Positions 9,508 to 18,790 of a stretch of DNA of 38,831 nt are shown here, in pieces; position 1 is the first letter of the stretch; each line of letters begins with the position of its first letter. Below the pieces are notes generated by a model. The model worked only from the letters and a program-made list of their open reading frames with translations, was not told the origin of the DNA and did not search any database. Source of the stretch: Candidatus Peregrinibacteria bacterium (GTDB taxonomy: Bacteria > Patescibacteriota > Gracilibacteria > Peribacterales > Peribacteraceae). The stretch covers positions 1 through 38,831 of the forward strand of contig JABJGX010000090.1 in NCBI GenBank assembly GCA_018662075.1, read 5' to 3'. A program made the translations under genes and the position numbers.

Positions 9508-9822
9508 GTGACATCACTATCACAAGCAAAGGACATGTTTAAGCTACAAAAGCAGGCAAAGAAGATTAAAAAGGAGCTCAAGAACATCCACGTTGAAGCA
9601 GAGGCTGAAGGAGTGGAAGTAGTGGTAAATGCAGAGCAAGAGGTAATAAGCATTACCATTGGTGAAGAGGTTCCACGAGAGCGCATTGCAGCTCTTGTTA
9701 CAGATGCACTAAACCGAGCCATGAAGAAGGCACAGATTGTTGCTGCAGAGAAAATGCAGGCAGTAATGGGACAGATGGGAATGGGTGCTCCAGACGCTGG
9801 AATGAAAGGCCTTGGTCAATAA
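9508..9822 (+). CDS. YbaB/EbfC family nucleoid-associated protein
   Basis: GTG start. MFKLQKQAKKIKKELKNIHVEAEAEGVEVVVNAEQEVISITI...ALNRAMKKAQIVAAEKMQAVMGQMG. Confidence 0.85.
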   Translation: MTSLSQAKDMFKLQKQAKKIKKELKNIHVEAEAEGVEVVVNAEQEVISITIGEEVPRERIAALVTDALNRAMKKAQIVAAEKMQAVMGQMGMGAPDAGMKGLGQ

Positions 9823-9833
9823 ACTCTTACTTT

Positions 9834-10856
9834 ATGAAGAAAATATTTCTTTACATTATCGTTATCAGTGCAGGTTTTGCTTGTTGGTATATCTATGCTA
9901 CTGCAGCAATTGGGGGAGATGATGCAATGCGCAAGAAAGTAATCATCAAGCCCGGATGGTCTACAACACAGATAGCAAATCATCTACATGATGAAGGATT
10001 TATCCGTTCTGCTCTTGGCTTCAGGTTATATGTTCGATCTCAGAAACTGGATGGAACATTGCAAGCAGGTGTGTTCTTGCTACTGAAAACACAGTCAGTA
10101 TCAGATATTGTAGAAACATTTCGCACAGGAAAGGCGGAGGAAGTGATAGCAACTATTCCTGAAGGGTTTACGGTGCTCGATATAGACAACCTACTGTTCT
10201 CTATGGGGTTAATTGAAAAAGGAGAAGTAATCCGCTGCTCTCAGGAATGTGATTTCGAGACGTATGACTTCTTACCAGAAAATATCACAGGTCTTGCACA
10301 GCGAGGAGGAAGGCTTGAGGGGTATCTCTTCCCAGATACATATTATGTTCAGGAAGAAGGATTTGTTGCTAAATTCTTTCTAGAACGCATGCTCAATGCA
10401 TTTAGAAAAACTGTTCTAACGAAGAATGCAGAGGCCGTCGAGACATCAGGTAGAACGTTAGATGAGCTCATTACCATGGCCTCTCTTATAGAGGAGGAGA
10501 CACGAAAAGAAGAAGAGCGAACTATGGTCTCTGGCATCCTATGGAAGCGGTTCGATGATGGAAGGGGACTGGGTGTTGATGCAACAGTTCGCTACATTCT
10601 CAATAAACAGACAGAGGTTATTACGCATGGTGATCTCAATTCAAACTCTGCCTATAACACACGTAAGTTCAGAGGTCTTCCACCAGGTCCTATTGCAAAC
10701 CCAGGCCTTCCAAGTATTCTCGCTGCTGCAAAGCCCGAAACTAGCCCCTATTGGTACTATTTGCATGGGAATGATGGCCAGATCTATTACGCTAAAACCA
10801 ACGAAGAACACAATACAAACCGCTATTTCCACATAGGAAGTGGATCTAAGGAATAA
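9834..10856 (+). CDS. mltG: Endolytic murein transglycosylase MltG (YceG family)
   Basis: ASLIEEETRKEEERTMVSGILWKRFDDGRGLGVDATVRYIL...SAYNTRKFRGLPPGPIANPGLPSILAAAKPE...EHNTNRYF. Confidence 0.92.
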   Translation: MKKIFLYIIVISAGFACWYIYATAAIGGDDAMRKKVIIKPGWSTTQIANHLHDEGFIRSALGFRLYVRSQKLDGTLQAGVFLLLKTQSVSDIVETFRTGKAEEVIATIPEGFTVLDIDNLLFSMGLIEKGEVIRCSQECDFETYDFLPENITGLAQRGGRLEGYLFPDTYYVQEEGFVAKFFLERMLNAFRKTVLTKNAEAVETSGRTLDELITMASLIEEETRKEEERTMVSGILWKRFDDGRGLGVDATVRYILNKQTEVITHGDLNSNSAYNTRKFRGLPPGPIANPGLPSILAAAKPETSPYWYYLHGNDGQIYYAKTNEEHNTNRYFHIGSGSKE

Positions 10857-10911
10857 TCTGAAGCATTTGACATATATTGATAAATGTTGCTTATTATGCT
10901 ATTATATATAC

Positions 10912-11055
10912 ATGAAAAACGTATTTGTAACGGCCATGCTATTCATGTTCATTTACGCAGCCTTCCGTCCACCGGAGGGAATGCGCAAATTTCCAGTAGC
11001 AAACCTGCAGTTTGAAGTGCAGACATCGAACATGAGCATGAGCATATCAAAATAA
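10912..11055 (+). CDS. Small 47-aa protein of unknown function
   Basis: ATG at 10912, hydrophobic N-terminus (MKNVFVTAMLFMFIYAAFRPPEGMRKFPVANLQFEVQTSNMSMSISK). Preceded by TTGACA (10868) and AT-rich -10-like sequence. Confidence 0.45.
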   Translation: MKNVFVTAMLFMFIYAAFRPPEGMRKFPVANLQFEVQTSNMSMSISK

Positions 11056-11102
11056 ATCTTAAGGTATACTAGAGATATTATTAACACATACACCACACTT
11101 AT

Positions 11103-11753
11103 ATGGTTGACGAACATGATCACAGATTAAAGATCGGAGTAATGGGTTCCGCATCTGGCCCCCAGCTTGAAAGCAAAGAAGCTGCAAGAATTGCAAAAGC
11201 ACTTGGTCATGAGATTGGTCGAAGAGACTACATCTTTATTAATGGTGCTTGTCCTGGCCTTCCAAACGATGCATTGATAGGAGCAAAGGAAGCAGGTGGC
11301 TTTACAGTAGGAATCTCTCCTGCATTCTCATTAACAGAACATATAACAGAGTACAGCTCTCCTCATGACCATGATTTTATTATCTATACAGGTCAGGGAT
11401 TCATGGAAAGAGATATTATTAACATCCGTTCTAGTGATGGAGTGGTAATTGTCGGGGGAGGAATAGGAACGTTAAACGAACTCACTATCGCATATGAAGA
11501 AGGTCGTCCTATTGGGATTCTTACCAATACTGGAGGAATTTCTAATCATGTTCCAGAGATCATCGAAAAGATGTGTCAGAGAATGGTCCCACCAAATATG
11601 GTGTTTGATGACGATCCAATAAAGCTTCTCGATAAGATCGCAATTGCTATCAGTGCATATCCACTACCAACACATGGAGACGGTCGTGTTGTCGACAAAC
11701 GTACATGTAATCGGGGGGAGTGGTGGTGTCAGGATCCAGGAAGAGCAGGTTAA
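11103..11753 (+). CDS. LOG/SLOG-family Rossmann protein (TIGR00725-like)
   Basis: GVMGSASGPQ...FINGACPGLPNDALIGAKEAGGFTVGISP...DGVVIVGGGIGTLNELTIAYEEGRPIGIL. Confidence 0.8.
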   Translation: MVDEHDHRLKIGVMGSASGPQLESKEAARIAKALGHEIGRRDYIFINGACPGLPNDALIGAKEAGGFTVGISPAFSLTEHITEYSSPHDHDFIIYTGQGFMERDIINIRSSDGVVIVGGGIGTLNELTIAYEEGRPIGILTNTGGISNHVPEIIEKMCQRMVPPNMVFDDDPIKLLDKIAIAISAYPLPTHGDGRVVDKRTCNRGEWWCQDPGRAG

Positions 11754-13087
11754 CCACCTTTTGGAATCCAGCGAATGGGAGTACCTTTGAAGTCGAATAC
11801 TTTACGGATACTGTTATCCAGATATCGGATCTGAGAGATCTTTATCTTGCTAGGATCTTTCACAAATACCACAAAGGTTGGTGGAATATCTTCTGCTTGA
11901 ATAATTAACTTAGACCTCGATAGCTGCCCCATAGGCTGACCATATACAGCCCTTTTGTACCAATCTATAAGGTCTTTTGTTGGAATGCGTCGTACACGGT
12001 TTCTCTGTACCAATTCGATAATATCAAAGATCTTCAGCAGTCCTTCTTTTGTTACGGCAGAGACCGGGATAATTGGCGCATGCTTACAGAACTGGAAGTG
12101 CTTTTTGATCTCTTCCATCATAAGTGCCTTTTGTTCTGCATCCACAGTATCAACTTTATTGAGCAAGATAATAAATCCCTTTCCTTCATCGTTGGCCATG
12201 CCAGCAATTCTTTTATCCTGTCTGCTCAGTGGCTCGCCTGCATCCATAACAAGCACTGCGATGTCACAGTCTTCAAGCTCTTTGACGCTACGGAAGTATG
12301 AATAGGTATCGATGTCAGTTGTTGTATCCTTTCGCCTACGAATACCTGCAGTGTCTGTAAAGATGTAGTCTTCTTCGTGGTATCGAATCATTGTGTCTGT
12401 TGCGTCACGCGTTGTTCCTGGAATGTCTGATACCAGTAGTGGAGACTTTTCTTTCTGGGTTTCGGACATGAAAGAATTAACCAAAGAACTCTTTCCAACG
12501 TTTGGCTTTCCAATGATCGCAATACGAGGAGGGCTATCTTCTGGTCGTTCTACTTTTTCAAAGCTGAGTCCTATGAGAGCCTTTTCGATTGCAGACTGCA
12601 GCTGCTCTATACCTATTCTATGTGTAGCACTGACAGGGATAATCTTGTCAGTAATACCTAGGTCGTAATACTGCGGAAGAATTTCATCGATAGACCCTGG
12701 ATCATCGCACTTTGTTGGAAGGAGAATGATTGGAACATGGCTCTTGCTGTGCTTACGTAAAATATCGACAATTTCAAAGTCGTTTGCAGTGAGGTCATCT
12801 TTACTATTAATAGTAAACAAGATGACATCTGCGTGCTCTAGCGCTAGTAGCGACTGTTGATGCACATCATCTTCGAGGTCTTTATCTTCTGTTCCTCCTC
12901 CCATTCCTCCAGTGTCTACCAGTAGGTAGTCGAGGCTTGTTCCAGTGACATGACCTGCCACCTGGTCACGGGTCGTACCAGGGGTATCGGATACTATTGC
13001 TTTTCGTCTTCCAATAATCTTATTGAAAAGTGTAGATTTGCCAGTGTTGGGACGCCCAACGATTGCGACAGTAGGGATTTTGGCCAT
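11750..13087 (-). CDS. der: Ribosome biogenesis GTPase Der (EngA)
   Basis: Two G domains (VGRPNTGKSTLFN, IGKPNVGKSSLVN), DTPGTTRDQV and DIPGTTRDATD, C-terminal KH-like domain. Start inferred at MAKIPTVAIVG; ORF remains open to 13150. Confidence 0.95.
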   Translation of the reverse strand: MAKIPTVAIVGRPNTGKSTLFNKIIGRRKAIVSDTPGTTRDQVAGHVTGTSLDYLLVDTGGMGGGTEDKDLEDDVHQQSLLALEHADVILFTINSKDDLTANDFEIVDILRKHSKSHVPIILLPTKCDDPGSIDEILPQYYDLGITDKIIPVSATHRIGIEQLQSAIEKALIGLSFEKVERPEDSPPRIAIIGKPNVGKSSLVNSFMSETQKEKSPLLVSDIPGTTRDATDTMIRYHEEDYIFTDTAGIRRRKDTTTDIDTYSYFRSVKELEDCDIAVLVMDAGEPLSRQDKRIAGMANDEGKGFIILLNKVDTVDAEQKALMMEEIKKHFQFCKHAPIIPVSAVTKEGLLKIFDIIELVQRNRVRRIPTKDLIDWYKRAVYGQPMGQLSRSKLIIQAEDIPPTFVVFVKDPSKIKISQIRYLDNSIRKVFDFKGTPIRWIPKGG

Positions 13088-13152
13088 AAGAGAGCTGAAG
13101 AGTACCTGAAATTTGGACATTATCCCATTAAAAACGTAGAATCGGGCCACTT

Positions 13153-15558
13153 ATGTATGAACCAAGTTCAGTCGAAGGCAAGTGGCAAAAGAAGTGGGAA
13201 GAGGCTAAAACCTATGAAATAGACCTCAAAAACGCAAAAGACCCGTTTTATAGCATGGTTATGTTCCCCTATCCAAGTGGGGACAAGCTCCACGTTGGGC
13301 ACTGGTATAACTTCGCTCCAGCAGACAGTTTCGCAAGATATATGAGGATGAAAGGCCACGATGTCTTCACTCCTATGGGGTTTGATGCCTTTGGTTTGCC
13401 TGCAGAGAACTATGCAATTAAGACAGGCGTTCATCCAGACGACTCTATTACAACCAATGTCGAGACCATGATTACGCAGCTAAAGCGTATTGGAACCATG
13501 TACGACTGGAGCAAAATGGTGAATACATCAAAGCCAGACTACTACCAGTGGACGCAGTGGCTATTCCTACAAATGTTCAAAAACGATCTTGCATTCAAGA
13601 AAGAAGCGAGCGTGAATTGGTGTGAAAGTTGTCAGACTGTTCTTGCAAACGAGCAGGCACAAGATGGAACATGCGAGCGATGCGATACAGAGGTTATTCA
13701 AAAGCCAATGACACAGTGGTACTGGAAGATCTCTGATTACAGTCAGCGTCTTCTTGATGGGCATGACAATCTAGACTGGCCAGAAAAAACAATCTCTATG
13801 CAGAAGAACTGGATTGGAAAAAGCGAAGGGTGTGATGTTACGTGGAAAGTAGAGGGCAGTGACTTGTCACTCGATACATTTACCACAACAGTTGATACAA
13901 TTTATGGAGTTACTTTCGCAGTTATTTCCCCAGAGCATCCAGAGTTAGAAAATATCGTAACAGCAGAACACAAAGATGCAGTCGCAGCATATCAAAATAA
14001 AGCAATTAAGAAGACAGACATCGACCGAATGGCCGAAGGAAAAAAGAAAACAGGAGTCGACACAGGAGCTTTCCTTATCCATCCATTCACAGGAGAAAAG
14101 GTTCCACTGTGGGTAGCAGACTATGTCTTAATGAATTACGGAACAGGAGTTGTCATGGGAGTACCCGCACATGACCAAAGAGACTTAGACTTCGCAACAA
14201 GTTATGGATTTAGTATTGTACAAAGTATTCAGTCTGATACAGGTGAAACTTTTGTCTATGACGATGTCGATAAGTACAACGTCAAAGGTGAAATAGTAGA
14301 GTCAGGAGACTTTACAGGGATGAGCATTCTTGATGGTCGTAAAAAGATTACAGAGGCGCTAGAAGCTAAGCAGTTGGGAACAGCAAAAGTACAATTTAAG
14401 CTCCGCGACTGGAGCATCTCTCGTCAACGGTACTGGGGCGCACCAATTCCAATTGTCTATGACCCAGAAGGAAACGCACATGCAATCCCTGAAGAGCATT
14501 TGCCGTGGGAACTTCCTCGCGATGTCGAGTTCAAACCAACGGGAACATCTCCACTTGCACAGAGTAAAGAACTAAAAGAACGTACGGAGAAGATCTTCGG
14601 AGCTGGCTGGACACCAGAGGTGGACACCATGGATACCTTTGTCTGTAGTAGCTTCTACCAGTTCAGGTACTTGGCAGAAGGGTCAGACACAGAGTTTGTT
14701 CCGAAAGATATTGCAAAGAAGTGGATGCCTGCTGACATGTACATTGGTGGACCAGAACATGCATGTATGCACCTTATCTACAGCCGCTTTGTGACGATGG
14801 CTCTTAAAGACTTTGGCTTTATAGATACCGAAGAACCATTCAAGAGACTCGTGCACCAAGGTCTTATTACCAATGGTGGAGCAAAGATGAGTAAGAGCAA
14901 AGGAAACGTCGTCAGCCCAGATGCATTTATCGAAAAGTACGGGAGTGATACCTTCCGCATGTACCTAATGTTCATGGGACCCTTTACGGACGGAGGAGAC
15001 TGGAACGATACGGGAATTAACGGAACAGACAGGTTTGTGAAGCGTCTATGGAGACTATTTGATGAATTCAAGTTCAGCCCTAATGGTAGCGAAGAAAAGG
15101 AAGTTACAAGCAAGCTTCATGCCACCATTAAAAAGGTAACAAATGACATGGAGAGGCTACAGTTTAACACCTCTATTTCAGCCCTTATGGAACTCCTTAA
15201 TCTTCTAGAGAAGGCAGAGAAGATAGATGAAGACACAGCGAAAACTATGATAAAACTCTTGGCTCCACTTGCTCCACATTTAGCAGAAGAGGTCTGGGAA
15301 AAGCTTTCAGGAGATGGTTTTGTCATCGACCAAGATTGGCCAACATATGACGAGGCATTACTTGTGTCAGATACACTTACTATTGCTGTTCAGGTAAATG
15401 GAAAACTCCGCGGAACTATTTCTGTTGATGCCACTGCTTCAAAAGAAGATATCATAAGCCAAGCAAAAGCAGATCCTAATGTCTCAAAGTTCACAGATGG
15501 TGCAGATATCAAAAAAGAAATCTATGTACCAGGGAAGTTAGTAAGTTTGGTTATTTAA
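13153..15558 (+). CDS. leuS: Leucyl-tRNA synthetase
   Basis: HIGH variant HVGHWYNFAPAD, DAFGLPAENYAIKTGVHP, CP1 editing domain GVPAHDQRDLDFA, KMSKSKGNVVSPD. Confidence 0.96.
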   Translation: MYEPSSVEGKWQKKWEEAKTYEIDLKNAKDPFYSMVMFPYPSGDKLHVGHWYNFAPADSFARYMRMKGHDVFTPMGFDAFGLPAENYAIKTGVHPDDSITTNVETMITQLKRIGTMYDWSKMVNTSKPDYYQWTQWLFLQMFKNDLAFKKEASVNWCESCQTVLANEQAQDGTCERCDTEVIQKPMTQWYWKISDYSQRLLDGHDNLDWPEKTISMQKNWIGKSEGCDVTWKVEGSDLSLDTFTTTVDTIYGVTFAVISPEHPELENIVTAEHKDAVAAYQNKAIKKTDIDRMAEGKKKTGVDTGAFLIHPFTGEKVPLWVADYVLMNYGTGVVMGVPAHDQRDLDFATSYGFSIVQSIQSDTGETFVYDDVDKYNVKGEIVESGDFTGMSILDGRKKITEALEAKQLGTAKVQFKLRDWSISRQRYWGAPIPIVYDPEGNAHAIPEEHLPWELPRDVEFKPTGTSPLAQSKELKERTEKIFGAGWTPEVDTMDTFVCSSFYQFRYLAEGSDTEFVPKDIAKKWMPADMYIGGPEHACMHLIYSRFVTMALKDFGFIDTEEPFKRLVHQGLITNGGAKMSKSKGNVVSPDAFIEKYGSDTFRMYLMFMGPFTDGGDWNDTGINGTDRFVKRLWRLFDEFKFSPNGSEEKEVTSKLHATIKKVTNDMERLQFNTSISALMELLNLLEKAEKIDEDTAKTMIKLLAPLAPHLAEEVWEKLSGDGFVIDQDWPTYDEALLVSDTLTIAVQVNGKLRGTISVDATASKEDIISQAKADPNVSKFTDGADIKKEIYVPGKLVSLVI

Positions 15559-16178
15559 AAGGTAATAGAGGCTCTTAGATTTTTTTTATCAAGAGGTCTA
15601 GTTCCGCTGTGCTGAATACCAGCTGTATTAACAAGCTCTGATAGTGACTCTGGTGAAAAACGGGAATGGGTTCTGTAAAACTCTTCCTCACCTAATTTTT
15701 GACGCCACCTCTTCTCAGTATCAGCCACAAGAAGGTTTTGGACATCCATTTTCGACCTTCCGTCAAGGGTATAATCAATAATTATAAATGATGCTGAACT
15801 ATGTTTTTCCTTCAGCCTCTCAAGAGTTTCCCTTGCCTCACGCGGCTCCATTAGACATAGGACATAAGAGATATTCACAATATCAAACTGATCTCTGTTC
15901 GGACCAAAAACTTGTTCTGTATTTACAACTGAAACATTATTATAGTTAGATGGATTAATATTTGCACCTGGATCAAAGAGAGACAACTTATTTCGAGTTC
16001 CCATAATTTGGCACTCTATAAAGGCGCGACCGGCTCCTGTAGGGCCACATCCAAAGTCGAGAATATTAGCCTCACCATTCGTATCAATTTTCTTTTTGTA
16101 AATATCTTGCTGATTCATTGCTGCCTCCATATGACAGGCTACGTCGTGAAATAGTGTTGATGCAATCATTACAGTCAT
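15555..16178 (-). CDS. Class I SAM-dependent methyltransferase
   Basis: Motif I ILDFGCGPTGAGRAF; FDIVNISYVLCLMEP. Confidence 0.7.
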   Translation of the reverse strand: MTVMIASTLFHDVACHMEAAMNQQDIYKKKIDTNGEANILDFGCGPTGAGRAFIECQIMGTRNKLSLFDPGANINPSNYNNVSVVNTEQVFGPNRDQFDIVNISYVLCLMEPREARETLERLKEKHSSASFIIIDYTLDGRSKMDVQNLLVADTEKRWRQKLGEEEFYRTHSRFSPESLSELVNTAGIQHSGTRPLDKKNLRASITF

Positions 16179-16286
16179 AGTAGTATATATAATAGTTAGT
16201 AGTCAATACGTGGCTTAACATAGCAAAAAACGACAATTATAGCCAAATTCAGATTGAAAAGTGGTCAATGCTGGTACACTATCGCC

Positions 16287-17720
16287 GTGCATCATCCTTT
16301 CGATAGATATTCGGCATATACAGATGTTGCAGCGCTCAAGGAGTTTAGCGGCAGACCTCTTCGTAAATGTATGAGGGTGAATACTTCAAAGCTTTCTATT
16401 GCAGATTTTGAGAAGCATGCCAAAGAGCAAAAATGGAACCTTCAACCAGTGCCATGGTGCAAGGAAGGGTTCTTTGTAGACCGCAAGGACAGAAGCGTTC
16501 CACTCGGGAAAGACTTATTGCATGTGCTTGGTTATACCTACATGCAAGAGGCAAGTAGTATGCTTCCGGTTGCCATGCTTGACCCGCGTCCAGGGGAAAA
16601 GATTTTAGACATGGCTGCAGCCCCTGGAAGTAAGTCCACACAAATAGTAGCCAGGCTACGGGGTAAAGGTTTTGTCGTGTGTAACGACATGCAAGAGATG
16701 AGACTAAAAACTTTGCGTGAAGCACTAAGAAGGCTCAGCTGTATTACAGCGCTTGTAACAAAGAGAAAAGGACAGTGGTTTGGAAAGCACATGGTTGGTC
16801 GGTTCGACAAAGTATTAATCGACGCTCCGTGTACAGGGCAGGGGACAGTGCGAAAGGATAAGTCAGCGCTTCAGTATTGCAGCCTCGATTCTATTGGAAA
16901 AAATGCAAAGCTACAGCGAGAGCTTATAGAGTCTGCTGTCCATGCAACGAAGATCGGCGGACGCATTGTGTACTCGACATGCACGCTAACGCCAGAGGAG
17001 AACGAAGAAGTTGTACTGTCTATTTTGAGAAAGTATCCAGAGCAACTAGAAGCAGTAGACCCACGAACCATTCCGCTTGAAGGCAGAGAGTGGAACATGG
17101 ATAAAGCAATTGAAGATTCTATGCTCATGCAAAAAGATCTTTCGGACTACACCTCAGACCAACCTATGCTTCGTATATGGCCACAGACATATGATAGTGA
17201 AGGATTCTTCTGTGCAGTACTGAAAAAGATTGGACCAACTGCAGAGCCGTTGATGACAGACTTGGTAAAACCACGGGAAGAGATTATTCCTCGTTCTCGC
17301 GAAAAGCAGATTTCAAATTACCTGGTAGATCATTTTGGTATGGATCCTATTGGTGAGGATGAAATGCTTGTTGAGCATGACGGTCGATACTTACTGACAT
17401 CGAAAGCTATTTTTAATTTCAAGTTGCCAACACCAAATGTTGGACTCGGTCTTCCATTTGGAAAAAAGATTGCAAGTGACCCAGTGCTTTTGGACCACGA
17501 CTTCCTAACCCTCAGAGGATCATCTGCCACAAAGCACATCATAGAACTCACAGATGAGGAGTGGAAAGAGGTGATATCAGGAAAGGACATTGCCTGTAGC
17601 GAGGAGCTCTTTGGGCACATAGCATTTAAGTACAATGGTATATGTGTAGGGCGAGGACGTGCAAAGAACGGAAAGTGCAAGAACCAGCTGCCACGGTGGA
17701 TGATTACAATTAGTAATTAG
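16287..17720 (+). CDS. RsmB/NOP (NOL1/NOP2/Sun) family RNA m5C methyltransferase
   Basis: ILDMAAAPGSKSTQI, VLIDAPCTGQGTVRKD, IVYSTCTLTPEENEEVV. The ORF can start at 16254 (TTG); GTG at 16287 gives MHHPFDRYS. Confidence 0.9.
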   Translation: MHHPFDRYSAYTDVAALKEFSGRPLRKCMRVNTSKLSIADFEKHAKEQKWNLQPVPWCKEGFFVDRKDRSVPLGKDLLHVLGYTYMQEASSMLPVAMLDPRPGEKILDMAAAPGSKSTQIVARLRGKGFVVCNDMQEMRLKTLREALRRLSCITALVTKRKGQWFGKHMVGRFDKVLIDAPCTGQGTVRKDKSALQYCSLDSIGKNAKLQRELIESAVHATKIGGRIVYSTCTLTPEENEEVVLSILRKYPEQLEAVDPRTIPLEGREWNMDKAIEDSMLMQKDLSDYTSDQPMLRIWPQTYDSEGFFCAVLKKIGPTAEPLMTDLVKPREEIIPRSREKQISNYLVDHFGMDPIGEDEMLVEHDGRYLLTSKAIFNFKLPTPNVGLGLPFGKKIASDPVLLDHDFLTLRGSSATKHIIELTDEEWKEVISGKDIACSEELFGHIAFKYNGICVGRGRAKNGKCKNQLPRWMITISN

Positions 17721-17768
17721 ACTTTTTGTTTACTGGACGGGCTAAAGTCGAATTGCTACTATTGAAAT

Positions 17769-18770
17769 ATGGATAATCCTGGATTTGAAAAAATCATTGA
17801 CTGTTCAGGGGATATTTCATGTTTTCGCACGCTTAATAATAGCGAGCATCAATTCTCTAAAATACAAGAGCGTACTATGATAGAGAGTAGGCAGATAGCT
17901 CACAACGTAGTGGATATATCACAGTTAACTCGATTGGCCATTGGCAAGATGCATGTTGAGCTAGGTAAACCGAAAGATGGTTATAGCGGACTTGTGCTAT
18001 CAAGCTCAAATACAGAAGAGCACGCTGGTGGGCTAGATAAGGTAGCAGAGGGAATTGCTAATCTTTATGGAATCCCAAAGTTTGAAAGTCTAAATTATGC
18101 ATGTAGTGGATTTCCTGCTGCTGTAGAGGCGGCAATTGCAATGGGAAAAGAAGATCCAGATATGAAAAGAATATTAGTAGTAACAGCTGAAAAATTAAGC
18201 GAGATTGTAGATTATAGTGATGAGAATACGTCAGTACTTTTTGGAGACGGTGTTGCAATATCTAGTATTGTGCCAAATGGTAAACATCAAATAATTGATG
18301 CTTGGGCTCGTGGAAATATTGATGATCCTAAGAAATGTCTAAGGAAAGAATCAAAAGTGGGCACTAAAATGGCAGACGGTTCAATTAATGAAAATGATAG
18401 AGATGTTATTGTTATGGATGGTGGAAGAACGTTATACAAAACAGTGCCTCAGTCATTATTAGACATAGCATGCCATACAAAAGTTGGCCCAGAGGGTATA
18501 GATTATATTGTTCCTCACCAGGCAAATGGTAAATTTATTAGTTACATGGAAAGGTTATTACAAAAGCAGTATCCAAATATAGATATAGAAATCATTGGAA
18601 CAATTGCACATCATGCTAATAGTGCATCTGCATCAATCCCAAGAGCACTGGCTTCTTCCATAGATCGTTTTGAATCAGGCAAAGTGGTTGCGTGCCCTGC
18701 AAAGGGTGCTGGAATTAATTACGAAGAAGGTAAGTTAACAGAGGGGTTGGTGTTATTCAAAGTTGGATAG
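17769..18770 (+). CDS. 3-oxoacyl-ACP synthase III-like (KAS III/FabH-like) protein
   Basis: Cys-His-Asn triad context: LNYACSGFPAAVEAAI, YIVPHQANGKFI, HHANSASASIPRALA; SVLFGDGVAISSI. Confidence 0.85.
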   Translation: MDNPGFEKIIDCSGDISCFRTLNNSEHQFSKIQERTMIESRQIAHNVVDISQLTRLAIGKMHVELGKPKDGYSGLVLSSSNTEEHAGGLDKVAEGIANLYGIPKFESLNYACSGFPAAVEAAIAMGKEDPDMKRILVVTAEKLSEIVDYSDENTSVLFGDGVAISSIVPNGKHQIIDAWARGNIDDPKKCLRKESKVGTKMADGSINENDRDVIVMDGGRTLYKTVPQSLLDIACHTKVGPEGIDYIVPHQANGKFISYMERLLQKQYPNIDIEIIGTIAHHANSASASIPRALASSIDRFESGKVVACPAKGAGINYEEGKLTEGLVLFKVG

Positions 18771-18790
18771 GTATATACTACCCATCCTCT

